DNA from: Bacteroidia bacterium
Lineage (GTDB): Bacteria; Bacteroidota; Bacteroidia; Flavobacteriales; Flavobacteriaceae
Length of the DNA stretch: 64,000 nt
Assembly: GCA_030425285.1 (NCBI GenBank)
Contig: JAUIAY010000006.1
Coordinates: forward strand, 87,478-151,477
Direction of reading: 5' to 3'
Part shown: positions 7,989 through 17,646 of the stretch, piece by piece
Position numbering within the stretch: the first letter of the stretch is position 1
Layout of the letters: the number at the start of each line of letters is the position of its first letter
Made by a program: the position numbers and the translations under genes
The notes under the pieces: generated by a model
Databases searched by the model: none
What the model saw: the letters and a program-made list of their open reading frames with translations, nothing else
What the model was told of the DNA's origin: nothing

Positions 7989-9791
7989 TTATTCAATCAA
8001 CTCTTTGATTTTTTCTTCATTCGTTATTTTCGACAAATTAATCGCTGTTTCAATCAATGCTAAATGTGAATAAGCTTGTGGAAAGTTTCCAAGTAAACGC
8101 TTTGTCTTAAAGTCAATATCTTCACTGAACAGGCCTAAATGATTACTATAAGTCAGTAACTTATCAAACATACGTTTAGCTTTTTGCACCTCTCCTATTT
8201 TGTACAAACTGTTTATAAACCAGAAGGTACAGATAGTAAACGAAGATGATGGCAGACCAAAATCGTCTTGATTTTTGTAACGGTACAATAATCCGTCATT
8301 ACTTAACTCTCGCTCAATAGCATTTACTGTACTTACATATTTAGGGTCCTTAGCATCGATAAAACCATAAGGTTCCATTAATAACACTGAGGCGTCCAAG
8401 TCACTCGAACCGTAAGATTGTGTGAATGCTTTTACGTCATTATTCCAGGCATGTTCCATAATGTCTTCACGTATTTCGCTTTCTATCAATTTCCACTTGG
8501 ATATTTTTGATGTTTTACCTAATAATTCTGCAACTTTTATAGCTTTATCTACAGCTACCCAACACAATACTTTAGAGAAAGTAAAATGCCTGTCTTCGGT
8601 TCTAAATTCCCAAATACCCTTATCAGGTTCTTTCCAATGCTTATTGACAACCCAAACAATGCCTTTTGTAATGGTCCAAAGCTCTTCGGTGTTTTCAATG
8701 TCATTAGAAAAGTTAATAAACTGCTGATGGATAACATCCATTAAAATACCATAAATATCATTCTGCTTTTGCTTATATGCCGCATTTCCAACACGAACAG
8801 GACTTGAATTATGATAACCACTCAAATGCTCAAGCGTTTCTTCGGTGAGTTTCTTTTCTTTATTAATACCATACATGATTTGGAGCTTCTCATCTTTATC
8901 AGGTATTAAATCCATGATAAAACTTAAGTAACGTTTAGCTATATTTTTATGCCCTAGTTGAGATACTACTTTTATAACCATGGAAGCGTCACGAATCCAA
9001 CAAAAACGGTAATCCCAATTCCTGACTTCACCTATGGTTTCTGGTAACGATGTTGTTGCCGCAGCTAAAACAGCTCCTGTTTTATCATACGTAAGTAATT
9101 TAAGAGTCATAGCGCTTCGCGCTATTTCTTTGTTGTATAAATTGTATGAAGGTGTTCTATCCATCCAGTTCAACCAATATACCTTGGTACGCTGATGTTC
9201 TAGAAACATATTTTCTACAGTTGTTTCAAATACTTTTTCATTATAACCAATTAAGAAATAACCATCTGAAGTTAACTCAATAGTTTCACTGTTTAATACT
9301 TTCTGTTTATCAAAGCTTGTGTAAAGAAATAAGGTATCAAACTTTTCACCATAGGTCAAACTAACAATAAAGTGTTCTTTTGCATATATTTCTGTTTTGC
9401 CTTTGGCATATTCCAATTTAGGATCGTAAAGAACTTTAAATGTTGGCTTTCCTGAAATATATTTAAAGTATCTAATGATTTCTGGAGGTGCTTGATAGCC
9501 GCCATTGGGCTTGTAGTAGCGAGGCATGAAATCATGTACTTCAAACGTATCTATACCATTACTAAATCTTGTTACCAATATAGTCGTGTTATCTATATAT
9601 TTTTGAGTGATCTGAAAGCTTTCATCAGTAATTATTTCAAAACTTCCACCAATTTTTTCATCTAATAGTTTTGCAAAAACCGAAGACGAATCAAACTCTG
9701 GCAAACAACACCAATCTATAGATCCCGTTTTTGATATTATGGCAGCACTTCTACAATTCCCTATGATTCCGTAGTCTAAATTATTTGTCAA
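7989..9791 (-). CDS. glycoside hydrolase family 15 protein (glucoamylase/trehalase-like)
   Basis: A 600-residue cytosolic (no signal peptide) GH15 enzyme of the glucan glucohydrolase / trehalase-like group. The N-terminus LDYGIIGNCRSAAIISKTG and DWCCLPEFDSSSVFAKLLD is the typical N-terminal domain; WDYRFCWIRDAS near residue 258 begins the (alpha/alpha)6 catalytic barrel; FGLPSSSFTICTFWFINSL is near the C-terminus. The start is TTG at 9789-9791: no ATG lies upstream in frame before a stop. It is divergent from the trehalose-6-P synthase/phosphatase gene. This suggests linked turnover of trehalose or storage glucan, but the substrate cannot be fixed from sequence. Confidence 0.9.
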   Translation of the reverse strand: MTNNLDYGIIGNCRSAAIISKTGSIDWCCLPEFDSSSVFAKLLDEKIGGSFEIITDESFQITQKYIDNTTILVTRFSNGIDTFEVHDFMPRYYKPNGGYQAPPEIIRYFKYISGKPTFKVLYDPKLEYAKGKTEIYAKEHFIVSLTYGEKFDTLFLYTSFDKQKVLNSETIELTSDGYFLIGYNEKVFETTVENMFLEHQRTKVYWLNWMDRTPSYNLYNKEIARSAMTLKLLTYDKTGAVLAAATTSLPETIGEVRNWDYRFCWIRDASMVIKVVSQLGHKNIAKRYLSFIMDLIPDKDEKLQIMYGINKEKKLTEETLEHLSGYHNSSPVRVGNAAYKQKQNDIYGILMDVIHQQFINFSNDIENTEELWTITKGIVWVVNKHWKEPDKGIWEFRTEDRHFTFSKVLCWVAVDKAIKVAELLGKTSKISKWKLIESEIREDIMEHAWNNDVKAFTQSYGSSDLDASVLLMEPYGFIDAKDPKYVSTVNAIERELSNDGLLYRYKNQDDFGLPSSSFTICTFWFINSLYKIGEVQKAKRMFDKLLTYSNHLGLFSEDIDFKTKRLLGNFPQAYSHLALIETAINLSKITNEEKIKELIE

Positions 9792-9845
9792 ATCGAATAG
9801 TTTATAATGGTTCCGAATTAATTTTCATTAAATTAACGAAAATCC

Positions 9846-9853
9846 TATCTTTA
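9846..9853 (+). promoter_or_regulatory. possible -7 element of the trehalose gene
   Basis: TATCTTTA (one mismatch to TAnnTTTG) lies 15 bp before the ATG chosen for the trehalose gene. A T-rich -33-like block lies about 20 bp further upstream. It is weak but suitably placed. Confidence 0.35.
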
Positions 9854-9868
9854 AACCAAAGCATTTCT

Positions 9869-12085
9869 ATGAGTAAGACCATAATAGTATCCAACCGACT
9901 TCCATTACAAATTAAACTTGAAAACAATCAATTAGAGGTAGTTCCAAGTGTTGGTGGGCTGGCAACAGGCATGAAATCGGTTCACGAAGATGGAAATGGC
10001 CTATGGATAGGCTGGTCAGGACTTACTGAAGAAGAGTTAGATAACGATTTAAGTGTCAAAGTTAAAGAGGCTGCGTCTAAACAAAACTGTGCAACCGTTC
10101 CATTGACCGAAGACGATATTGAGAATTACTATTTAGGATTTAGCAATAAAACATTGTGGCCGCTATTCCATTATTTTATGGAGTATACCGAGTTTGAAAA
10201 CAGCCAGTGGGAATCCTACAAATTGGTGAATCAAAAATTTGCCGATGTTGTTTTAGAACATATTGAAGATGGCGATACCGTTTGGGTGCATGATTACCAA
10301 TTGTTGTTGCTTCCCAAGCTCATTAAAGACCAAAAACCCGACGTCACTATTGGTTTTTTCCTGCACATCCCCTATCCTTCTTATGAAATTTTCAGAATAT
10401 TCCCATGGCGTGAAGAATTATTGCACGGTATGTTGGGTTCAGACTTATTAGGATTTCACACCTATGATTACGAGCGGCATTTTTTAAGCTCTGTAAAACG
10501 TATTTTGAGATTGGAAGTCAAATTCAATGAAATTACCTATCACGACCGTGTTATTAAGGTAGATTCATTCCCAATGGGAATTGATTACAATAAATTTCAT
10601 GATGCAGCCTTAAAACATAAAAACCTCAAGGCTAATGAAAAATCAGAATTACAAAGACGTTTGGACGATCATATTCAATCTGGTTCAGAAGCCAAATTAA
10701 TACTCTCCATTGACCGAATGGATTATACCAAAGGTATTCCCAATCGCATTAGGGCATTTGAATATTTCTTGAATAAATATCCGCAGTTCAAGGAAAAAGT
10801 CAGGCTTATCATGCTTGCTGTACCGTCTAGATCGGATGTTCCGCAATACAAAAAACTAAAACGGGAAACGGATGAATTGGTTGGAAGAATCAATGGTCAG
10901 TTTGCAACGGTAAGCTGGACACCAATCTGGTATTTTTATAGGTCTATGCCTTTTGATAATTTAATAGACCTGTATACCTCATCTGATATTGCGTTGATAA
11001 CACCCATTCGTGACGGTATGAATTTAGTTGCCAAAGAGTACGTAGCCACACGAACTGATATGAATGGTGTTTTAATTTTGAGTGAAATGGCTGGTGCATC
11101 AAAAGAAATGAACGAAGCCATCTTAATCAATCCCAATAATTTTGAAGAAGTTGCCAATGCGCTTAAAAATGCCATTGAAATGCCTGAAGATGAACAGGAA
11201 AAGCGACTGAAATTTCTTCAAAAACGGTTAAAACGCTACAGTGTTGAAAAATGGGCTTCTGAATTTATGAAATCCCTTAATGCTACAAAAAGTACAAAGA
11301 CGGCTATCATAGCAAAAAAACTTGATAGTGACAGAACAAGTAAAATGATGGACTCCTTCCAGTCTTCAAAAAAAAGATTGTTGTTGCTTGACTACGATGG
11401 TACATTGGTTGGATTTCAAAACAACCCTCAAGACGCGAAACCAGACAACCAATTAATCTCTTTATTAGATTCCTTAAACCAACAAAAAAATACGGACGTC
11501 GTTATTATTAGCGGAAGGGGCAAAGAAACCTTTGAAAATTGGTTTGGCAATAAAGATTACAACCTTATAACCGATCATGGTGTTTGGCTAAAAACAAAAG
11601 CTAGTGATTGGAAAATGTTGGAGCGCCTAAAAACCGATTGGATGAAAAACATTAAACCCATTCTAGAAACATTTGTAGATAGAACACCGGGAACATTCAT
11701 TGAACAAAAAAAATACTCGCTTGCCTGGCATTATAGACAAGCCGATCCAGAACTGGCAAAAATAAGGACCATAGAATTGAATACCGTACTGACCAGTTTA
11801 ATTTCCAATAACGATTTATCAGTCTTACAAGGCAATAAAGTAATAGAAATCAAAAGCAGCAATGTTAACAAAGGTCGAGCAACCGCTACATGGTTGGTAG
11901 AGAACAGTTATGATTTTATATTTGCGGCAGGCGATGATTGGACCGATGAATATATGTTTGAAGAATTACCAGAAAGTGCCTTTTCGGTAAAAGTTGGCCT
12001 AAAAAAAACCAAAGCCAAGTATTATGTAAAAAACACTGAAAATATTAGAGATATATTATTAAATTTCACTTCACACCATAAATAA
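9869..12085 (+). CDS. bifunctional trehalose-6-phosphate synthase / phosphatase
   Basis: Makes trehalose-6-P from UDP-glucose and glucose-6-P and then dephosphorylates it. The N-terminal GT20 domain (about residues 1-475) shows SNRLPLQ, GGLATGMKSV, VWVHDYQLLLLP, HIPYPSYEIFRIFPWREELL, DRMDYTKGIPNR and RDGMNLVAKEYVA. The C-terminal HAD phosphatase (about 500-735) shows LLDYDGTLVG near residue 508 and GDDWTDEYMFEELP. The frame extends upstream to 9785, but the ATG at 9869 gives the family N-terminus (MSKTIIVSNRLPLQI). Fused OtsA-OtsB is common in Bacteroidota. It probably provides osmolyte or stress protection. Confidence 0.95.
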   Translation: MSKTIIVSNRLPLQIKLENNQLEVVPSVGGLATGMKSVHEDGNGLWIGWSGLTEEELDNDLSVKVKEAASKQNCATVPLTEDDIENYYLGFSNKTLWPLFHYFMEYTEFENSQWESYKLVNQKFADVVLEHIEDGDTVWVHDYQLLLLPKLIKDQKPDVTIGFFLHIPYPSYEIFRIFPWREELLHGMLGSDLLGFHTYDYERHFLSSVKRILRLEVKFNEITYHDRVIKVDSFPMGIDYNKFHDAALKHKNLKANEKSELQRRLDDHIQSGSEAKLILSIDRMDYTKGIPNRIRAFEYFLNKYPQFKEKVRLIMLAVPSRSDVPQYKKLKRETDELVGRINGQFATVSWTPIWYFYRSMPFDNLIDLYTSSDIALITPIRDGMNLVAKEYVATRTDMNGVLILSEMAGASKEMNEAILINPNNFEEVANALKNAIEMPEDEQEKRLKFLQKRLKRYSVEKWASEFMKSLNATKSTKTAIIAKKLDSDRTSKMMDSFQSSKKRLLLLDYDGTLVGFQNNPQDAKPDNQLISLLDSLNQQKNTDVVIISGRGKETFENWFGNKDYNLITDHGVWLKTKASDWKMLERLKTDWMKNIKPILETFVDRTPGTFIEQKKYSLAWHYRQADPELAKIRTIELNTVLTSLISNNDLSVLQGNKVIEIKSSNVNKGRATATWLVENSYDFIFAAGDDWTDEYMFEELPESAFSVKVGLKKTKAKYYVKNTENIRDILLNFTSHHK

Positions 12086-12086
12086 C

Positions 12087-13727
12087 ATGAAAACATTTAT
12101 AATACTTTGTACTGCGCTATTTTGTATAGGCTACACATGTCAAGCGCAAGGATTACTCGAAGAAAAAACACACTTCACGCATCAAGATACTTTAAGGGGA
12201 ACCATCACTCCTGAACGTGAATGGTGGGATTTAACGTATTATCATTTAGACGTTTCGGTTAATCCAGACGAAAAATATATTTCAGGAAAAAATATCATAA
12301 ATTATAAAGTTTTAAAGCCCTACTCTACCATTCAAATCGATTTGCAAGAGCCTTTAGTGATAACAAAGGCAACCCAAAACGGCAAAGAATTATCAGTAAA
12401 ACGTGATGGCAATGCCCATTTTATTTCACTTATTGACAAACAAATTCCAAACACTATCAATTCTTTGGAAATACATTATCAAGGTAATCCCAAAGAAGCT
12501 GTGAGAGCACCTTGGGATGGTGGTCTATCATGGAAAAAAGATAGTAATGGCAACCACTTTGTAGCAACATCTTGTCAAGGACTAGGTGCAAGTGTTTGGT
12601 GGCCCAACAAAGACCACATGTACGATGAAGTAGACAGTATGCTCATAAGTGTTACAAACCCAAAAGGCTTAAGCAATATTTCAAATGGGCGTTTAAGGTC
12701 TGTTAAGGAAAATAATGATGGAACCGTTACCTCCAATTGGTTTGTGCACAACCCTATTAATAATTATGGTGTTAATGTGAACATTGGTGATTATGTCCAT
12801 TTTTCAGAAGTCTATCAAGGTGAAAAAGGGCCATTGGATTTAGATTATTATGTATTGAGTTATAACCTTGATAAAGCAAAAGAACACTTTAAGGACACGC
12901 CAAAAATGATGAAAGCTTTTGAACATTGGTTTGGCCCATATCCTTTTTACGAAGACGGTTTTAAACTTGTTGAAGTACCGTACTTGGGTATGGAGCATCA
13001 AAGTTCAGTTACCTATGGTAATCAATACAAAAAAGGGTATTTAGGAAGGGATATTTCAGGATCTGGTTGGGGTTTGAAATTTGACTATATCATTATCCAC
13101 GAAGCCGGACATGAATGGTTTGCCAATAATATCACCTATAAAGATATCGCAGATATGTGGATTCATGAAAGCTTCACCACGTATTCCGAAAATTTGTTTG
13201 TTGAATATTACTATGGAAAAGAAGCTGGTTCGGAATATGTTATCGGTCAACGTCGAGGAATTGGAAACAAAAGCCCTATCATAGGTTATTACAACGTGAA
13301 CAAGGAAGGCTCTGGTGATATGTATGCAAAAGGTGCTAACATATTGCACACTTTAAGACAGTTAATCGAAGATGATGAAAAGTGGCGACAAATTTTAAGA
13401 GGTCTCAATAGCACTTTCTATCATCAAACAGTGACTACGGAGCAGGTTGAAAATTATATCAGTCAACAAACAGGTATCGATTTAACCGAGTTCTTCAATC
13501 AATATTTAAGAACAACTATGATTCCAACTTTAGAATATGAGATTACAGATGAAAATTTAAAATACCGTTGGACAAATATTGTTGAGAATTTTGACATGCC
13601 TATTCAAGTTACCATTGATGATAAAGAAAAATGGCTGTTTCCAAAAGCCGAATGGAAAACCTTGACAATAAGTGCAAAGGACATAGAAATAAACCCAAAT
13701 TTTTATGTGTACAGCAAAAAACTATAA
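12087..13727 (+). CDS. M1 family metallopeptidase, secreted
   Basis: A zinc aminopeptidase-like protein of 546 residues with a signal peptide (MKTFIILCTALFCIGYTCQAQ). Zinc site HEAGHEWFANN has H338, E339 and H342; the third ligand Glu is in IHESFTTYSE. The substrate-facing GxMEN motif is replaced by YLGMEHQSSV. Length fits the compact M1 proteins of Bacteroidota lacking the large C-terminal ERAP-like domain. It starts 1 nt after the trehalose gene stop, so the two are probably co-transcribed, though no functional link is obvious. Confidence 0.92.
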   Translation: MKTFIILCTALFCIGYTCQAQGLLEEKTHFTHQDTLRGTITPEREWWDLTYYHLDVSVNPDEKYISGKNIINYKVLKPYSTIQIDLQEPLVITKATQNGKELSVKRDGNAHFISLIDKQIPNTINSLEIHYQGNPKEAVRAPWDGGLSWKKDSNGNHFVATSCQGLGASVWWPNKDHMYDEVDSMLISVTNPKGLSNISNGRLRSVKENNDGTVTSNWFVHNPINNYGVNVNIGDYVHFSEVYQGEKGPLDLDYYVLSYNLDKAKEHFKDTPKMMKAFEHWFGPYPFYEDGFKLVEVPYLGMEHQSSVTYGNQYKKGYLGRDISGSGWGLKFDYIIIHEAGHEWFANNITYKDIADMWIHESFTTYSENLFVEYYYGKEAGSEYVIGQRRGIGNKSPIIGYYNVNKEGSGDMYAKGANILHTLRQLIEDDEKWRQILRGLNSTFYHQTVTTEQVENYISQQTGIDLTEFFNQYLRTTMIPTLEYEITDENLKYRWTNIVENFDMPIQVTIDDKEKWLFPKAEWKTLTISAKDIEINPNFYVYSKKL

Positions 13728-13730
13728 CCT

Positions 13731-14297
13731 GTGGAATATCCCGAATTGTATTTTAAATCAGATTCTGAATGGCGCGAATGGTTACATGTGAATCACGATA
13801 AACATTCAGGTATTTATCTGATATTCTACAAAGTTGATCACCCCAAAGAAAGTATGCGTTGGGAAGAAGCTGTAAAAGTGGCTTTATGCTATGGGTGGAT
13901 AGACTCTACAGTAAAAAGCTTGGGCAATGGGAAACGTCGGCAATATTTCACGCCCAGAAATCCAAAAAGTGTTTGGAGTGCCCTGAACAAAAAATACATC
14001 AAAGAGCTTCTTGCTGAAAATCTTATGCACAACAGCGGGCTGGAAAAAATTGAAACTGCCAAACAAAATGGCAGCTGGTCCGTTCTTGACGATGTTGAAA
14101 GCGGCATCATTCCTGAAGATCTTCAAGTTGCATTTGACAAAATACCCAGAGCTTTTGAAAATTACCAAAATTTTGCACCCTCTTATCAGAAAAGTTATTT
14201 GTATTGGCTCAAGCAAGCCAAACGATCCGAAACCCGCCAAAAGCGTATTGCAGAAATAATTTCATGCTGTGTTAAAAATATGAAATCGCGAAACTAA
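13731..14297 (+). CDS. YdeI/OmpD-associated family protein
   Basis: A 188-residue cytosolic protein of the YdeI/OmpD-associated (bacteriocin-protection) family. Evidence: WEEAVKVALCYGWIDS near residue 45, the FTPRNPKSVWSALNKKYI block, and the C-terminal YLYWLKQAKRSETRQKRIAEI segment. The start is GTG at 13731, 3 nt after the M1 peptidase stop; the family N-terminus is recovered there. The biochemical role of the family is not established. Co-transcription with the upstream peptidase is likely from spacing. Confidence 0.85.
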   Translation: MEYPELYFKSDSEWREWLHVNHDKHSGIYLIFYKVDHPKESMRWEEAVKVALCYGWIDSTVKSLGNGKRRQYFTPRNPKSVWSALNKKYIKELLAENLMHNSGLEKIETAKQNGSWSVLDDVESGIIPEDLQVAFDKIPRAFENYQNFAPSYQKSYLYWLKQAKRSETRQKRIAEIISCCVKNMKSRN

Positions 14298-14341
14298 CCA
14301 GTACTTTTTACTTATTTTTAATGTTTAACAAACCGAACCGA

Positions 14342-17300
14342 ATGAAAAAAATAGTGACCCTTGTCATGCTTTTATGCATGGCCTTTGTATTTCCTCAACA
14401 AGAATTCTCTTTAGATTTAGTAAAAAACATGAAACCGCGTAATATTGGACCAGGTGGTATGTCTGGTCGTGTTACAGCCATAGATGTTGTTCAAAGTGAT
14501 CCTGATGTTATGTATGTTGGTACTGCTTCAGGTGGGTTGTGGAAATCAACTTCAGGAGGCATTAAATGGGAGCCTATTTTTGACAATGAGGTTACAGCTT
14601 CTATCGGTGCCGTAGCTATTCAGCAATCCAACCCTAGTGTGATTTGGGTGGGAACAGGAGAAGGAAACCCAAGAAACAGTCTCAATGGTGGCTATGGTAT
14701 TTACAAGTCTTTAGATGGCGGTAAAAACTGGCAACTAATGGGTCTTGAAAAAACGAGGCATATCCATCGCGTTATTATCGACCCGACTAATCCTAATGTG
14801 GTTTATGCTGGTGCTATTGGGTCACCTTGGGGGGAACATCCAGAACGTGGTGTTTTCAAAACGACTGATGGCGGCAAAACTTGGAAGAAAATTCTATTTG
14901 CCAATAACAAAACAGGTGCTGCCGATCTAATAATGGATCCCACCAATCCCAACAAACTAATTGCTGCCATGTGGGAACACAAACGTGACCCTTGGTTTTT
15001 TAATTCAGGTGGTGAAGGTTCTGGCTTACATATAACTTATGACGGTGGTGAAACCTGGAAAAAAGTAACTTCAGACGATGGTTTTCCAGAAGGAAACCTA
15101 GGTCGAATAGGCGTTGCCATAGCTGCTAACAAGCCCAACATAATTTATGCCTTGGTTGAAGCCAAGAAGAATGCACTGTACAAAAGTGAAGATGGCGGAT
15201 TTAAGTGGCAAAAAATCAATGATAAAAATGATATTGGAAACAGGCCTTTTTATTACTCCGAAATCTATGTAGACCCTCAAAACGAAAATCGCGTATACTC
15301 GGTATTTACCTATGTAAACGTGAGTGAAGATGGCGGTAAAAACTTTCACCAACTCATGCCAGCTTATGGTGTTGACAATGGTATTCATCCAGACCACCAT
15401 GCCTGGTGGATTCATCCAAAAGATGGTAGTTTTATGATTGACGGTAATGATGGTGGGATGAACATTACGCACGATGGTGGAAAAACCTGGCGCTTCATTG
15501 GTAATTTGCCAGTCGCGCAATTTTATCACATTAATGTAGACAATGAATTTCCTTATAATGTATATGGTGGTATGCAAGACAATGGGTCTTGGCGAGGACC
15601 AGCTTATGTTTGGCGCTCTCAAGGTATTCGCAATTCTTACTGGCAGGAAATCAGCTTTGGAGATGGTTTTGACGTAGTTCCAGACAGAGACGATTCCAGA
15701 TTTGGTTGGACCATGAGTCAGCAAGGTTATGTTTCACGTTACGATTGGGAAACAGGCAATAATTTTTTGGTGAGACCTGTAGCTTTGGATGTTGATACCG
15801 AATTACGATTCAATTGGAATGCAGCTATCAATATTGATCCTTTTGACAACAATACTATTTATTTTGGAAGCCAATTTGTACATAAATCAACCGATAAAGG
15901 CGAAACATGGACTTTAATTTCAGATGATTTAACTACTAACGACCCCGAAAAATTGAAACAGTCTGAAAGTGGCGGACTTACCATGGATGCTACTGGTGCC
16001 GAAAATCACTGTACCATTTTAGTCATTGAACCTTCTCCTGTTGAAAAAGACATGCTTTGGGTTGGCACTGATGATGGTCGTGTACACATAACCCAAAATG
16101 GAGGAGAAACCTGGATTGATGTATCTAAAAACATTAAAGGCCTACCTACTGGCAGTTGGATTCCGCAAATAAAAGCTTCAAATAAAAACAAAGGTGAAGC
16201 CTTGCTAATCGCAAATGATTACAGACGTTTCAACTACACACCTTATGCTTACAGAACAAAGGATTATGGTAAAACTTGGACACGCATTGTAGATGAAAAT
16301 GACGTGGAAAGTTATACCCTTGCTATTGTTGAAGATATTGAAGAACCAAACCTACTCTTTTTAGGTACTGATGACGGGCTCTACATATCGTTGGATGCTG
16401 GCAGCAAATGGATTAAATGGACCGAAGGTTTCCCGACAGTATCGGTTAAAGATTTAGTCATCCACCCAAGAGAACACGATTTAGTTATTGGTACTTTTGG
16501 ACGTGCTGCTTGGGTTTTAGATGATATTAGACCCTTGCGAGCCATGGCAAAAAGCAATTCTGTGATTAATTCAAAATTAGAATTATTTGAACCTCCAACC
16601 GCTTACCAAGCTGCTTATCAGCAACCAACTGGCAGTCGTTTTGGAGCAGATGCCATGTATCATGGTGATAATAGAGGTTATGGTGCGCAATTAACGTACT
16701 TCGTAACGATTGAGGACAAGAAAAAATCTGATAAAGAAGAAGACGATAAAGACAAAGATGATAAAGACAAAGATGAAAATGGAGACGAAGAAGAAAATGA
16801 GGATAATTCTAATGAAGAAAACAATGATACAAAAGAGTCCGAAAGCAATGAAATTAAATGGGATTCCTTAATCATGAAAATTTATGATGGTGATCGATTG
16901 ATACGTACTTTAAAACAACCTGCTCCAAAGGAAACAGGTATTCACAAATGGACCTGGTATATGGATGAAGCTGGTGTCTCCAGACCATCACGTAGTATTA
17001 GAGAATCAAGGAATGAGCCAAGTGGTGTAAGCGTTAAGCCTGGTAATTACCGAGTGGTTATGAGTTTTGGAGATCAACAATCTGAACAAACCATAAGCGT
17101 CAAGTCTGATCCAAGACTCGACGTATCAACTAAAAATACCAATGAAGTTTACGCAACTCTCAAAGAATTAGAAACTGCACAAGAAACCGTGGCTAAAGCT
17201 GTGAAACAATTGGTTGAAAGCAAAAATATTGCAAAAAAATACCAATCTGATTTAAAGAAATTGGATAATGAAAAATACAAAGACGAAATAAAGTTATCTG

Positions 17301-17614
17301 ATGAAACTGTAAAAAAAATAGACACGCTTATCAATACGTATTTTGGTAAAATTGATAAACGACAAGGCATCACCCGAAATCAAGAAGTTACGGTCAATCA
17401 ACGTTTAGGATTAGCCCGAAGTTATGTGAGTTCGTCTCAAAATGGAATAACCAGTACTGAGACCAAACTTATTGAATTGGCATATGATGCTATTTCAAAA
17501 GCTCTTGATGAAACCAATACCTTTTTCAAAAATGATTGGTCCGACTATCAAACACAAATGGAACAATTAAATATCAATCCTTTTAAAGAAACGAAGACCT
17601 TCAAAATCGATTAA
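14342..17614 (+). CDS. large secreted BNR/VPS10-like repeat protein
   Basis: About 1090 residues with a signal peptide (MKKIVTLVMLLCMAFVFPQQ). The frame is open from 14321, but the ATG at 14342 gives the signal peptide. At least eleven Asp-box-like motifs are spread over the first 700 residues, for example YKSLDGGKNW, FKTTDGGKTW, ITYDGGETW, ITHDGGKTW and YRTKDYGKTW. These predict one or two sortilin-like beta-propellers. A very acidic Lys/Asp/Glu linker follows around residues 800-850. After it come a beta-rich domain and a C-terminal helical region. Members are usually annotated as glycosyl hydrolase-like; I see no catalytic site. The S9 peptidase follows closely, suggesting a shared peptide-related role. 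Confidence 0.88.
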   Translation: MKKIVTLVMLLCMAFVFPQQEFSLDLVKNMKPRNIGPGGMSGRVTAIDVVQSDPDVMYVGTASGGLWKSTSGGIKWEPIFDNEVTASIGAVAIQQSNPSVIWVGTGEGNPRNSLNGGYGIYKSLDGGKNWQLMGLEKTRHIHRVIIDPTNPNVVYAGAIGSPWGEHPERGVFKTTDGGKTWKKILFANNKTGAADLIMDPTNPNKLIAAMWEHKRDPWFFNSGGEGSGLHITYDGGETWKKVTSDDGFPEGNLGRIGVAIAANKPNIIYALVEAKKNALYKSEDGGFKWQKINDKNDIGNRPFYYSEIYVDPQNENRVYSVFTYVNVSEDGGKNFHQLMPAYGVDNGIHPDHHAWWIHPKDGSFMIDGNDGGMNITHDGGKTWRFIGNLPVAQFYHINVDNEFPYNVYGGMQDNGSWRGPAYVWRSQGIRNSYWQEISFGDGFDVVPDRDDSRFGWTMSQQGYVSRYDWETGNNFLVRPVALDVDTELRFNWNAAINIDPFDNNTIYFGSQFVHKSTDKGETWTLISDDLTTNDPEKLKQSESGGLTMDATGAENHCTILVIEPSPVEKDMLWVGTDDGRVHITQNGGETWIDVSKNIKGLPTGSWIPQIKASNKNKGEALLIANDYRRFNYTPYAYRTKDYGKTWTRIVDENDVESYTLAIVEDIEEPNLLFLGTDDGLYISLDAGSKWIKWTEGFPTVSVKDLVIHPREHDLVIGTFGRAAWVLDDIRPLRAMAKSNSVINSKLELFEPPTAYQAAYQQPTGSRFGADAMYHGDNRGYGAQLTYFVTIEDKKKSDKEEDDKDKDDKDKDENGDEEENEDNSNEENNDTKESESNEIKWDSLIMKIYDGDRLIRTLKQPAPKETGIHKWTWYMDEAGVSRPSRSIRESRNEPSGVSVKPGNYRVVMSFGDQQSEQTISVKSDPRLDVSTKNTNEVYATLKELETAQETVAKAVKQLVESKNIAKKYQSDLKKLDNEKYKDEIKLSDETVKKIDTLINTYFGKIDKRQGITRNQEVTVNQRLGLARSYVSSSQNGITSTETKLIELAYDAISKALDETNTFFKNDWSDYQTQMEQLNINPFKETKTFKID

Positions 17615-17646
17615 ATAACCTGCACCACTTAAAATATATTCAATCA

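Noticed and set aside
15098..15724. 208-codon minus-strand reading frame
   Set aside because: It lies fully antisense to the BNR-repeat gene, has no recognisable domain and mirrors the codon pattern of the real gene.
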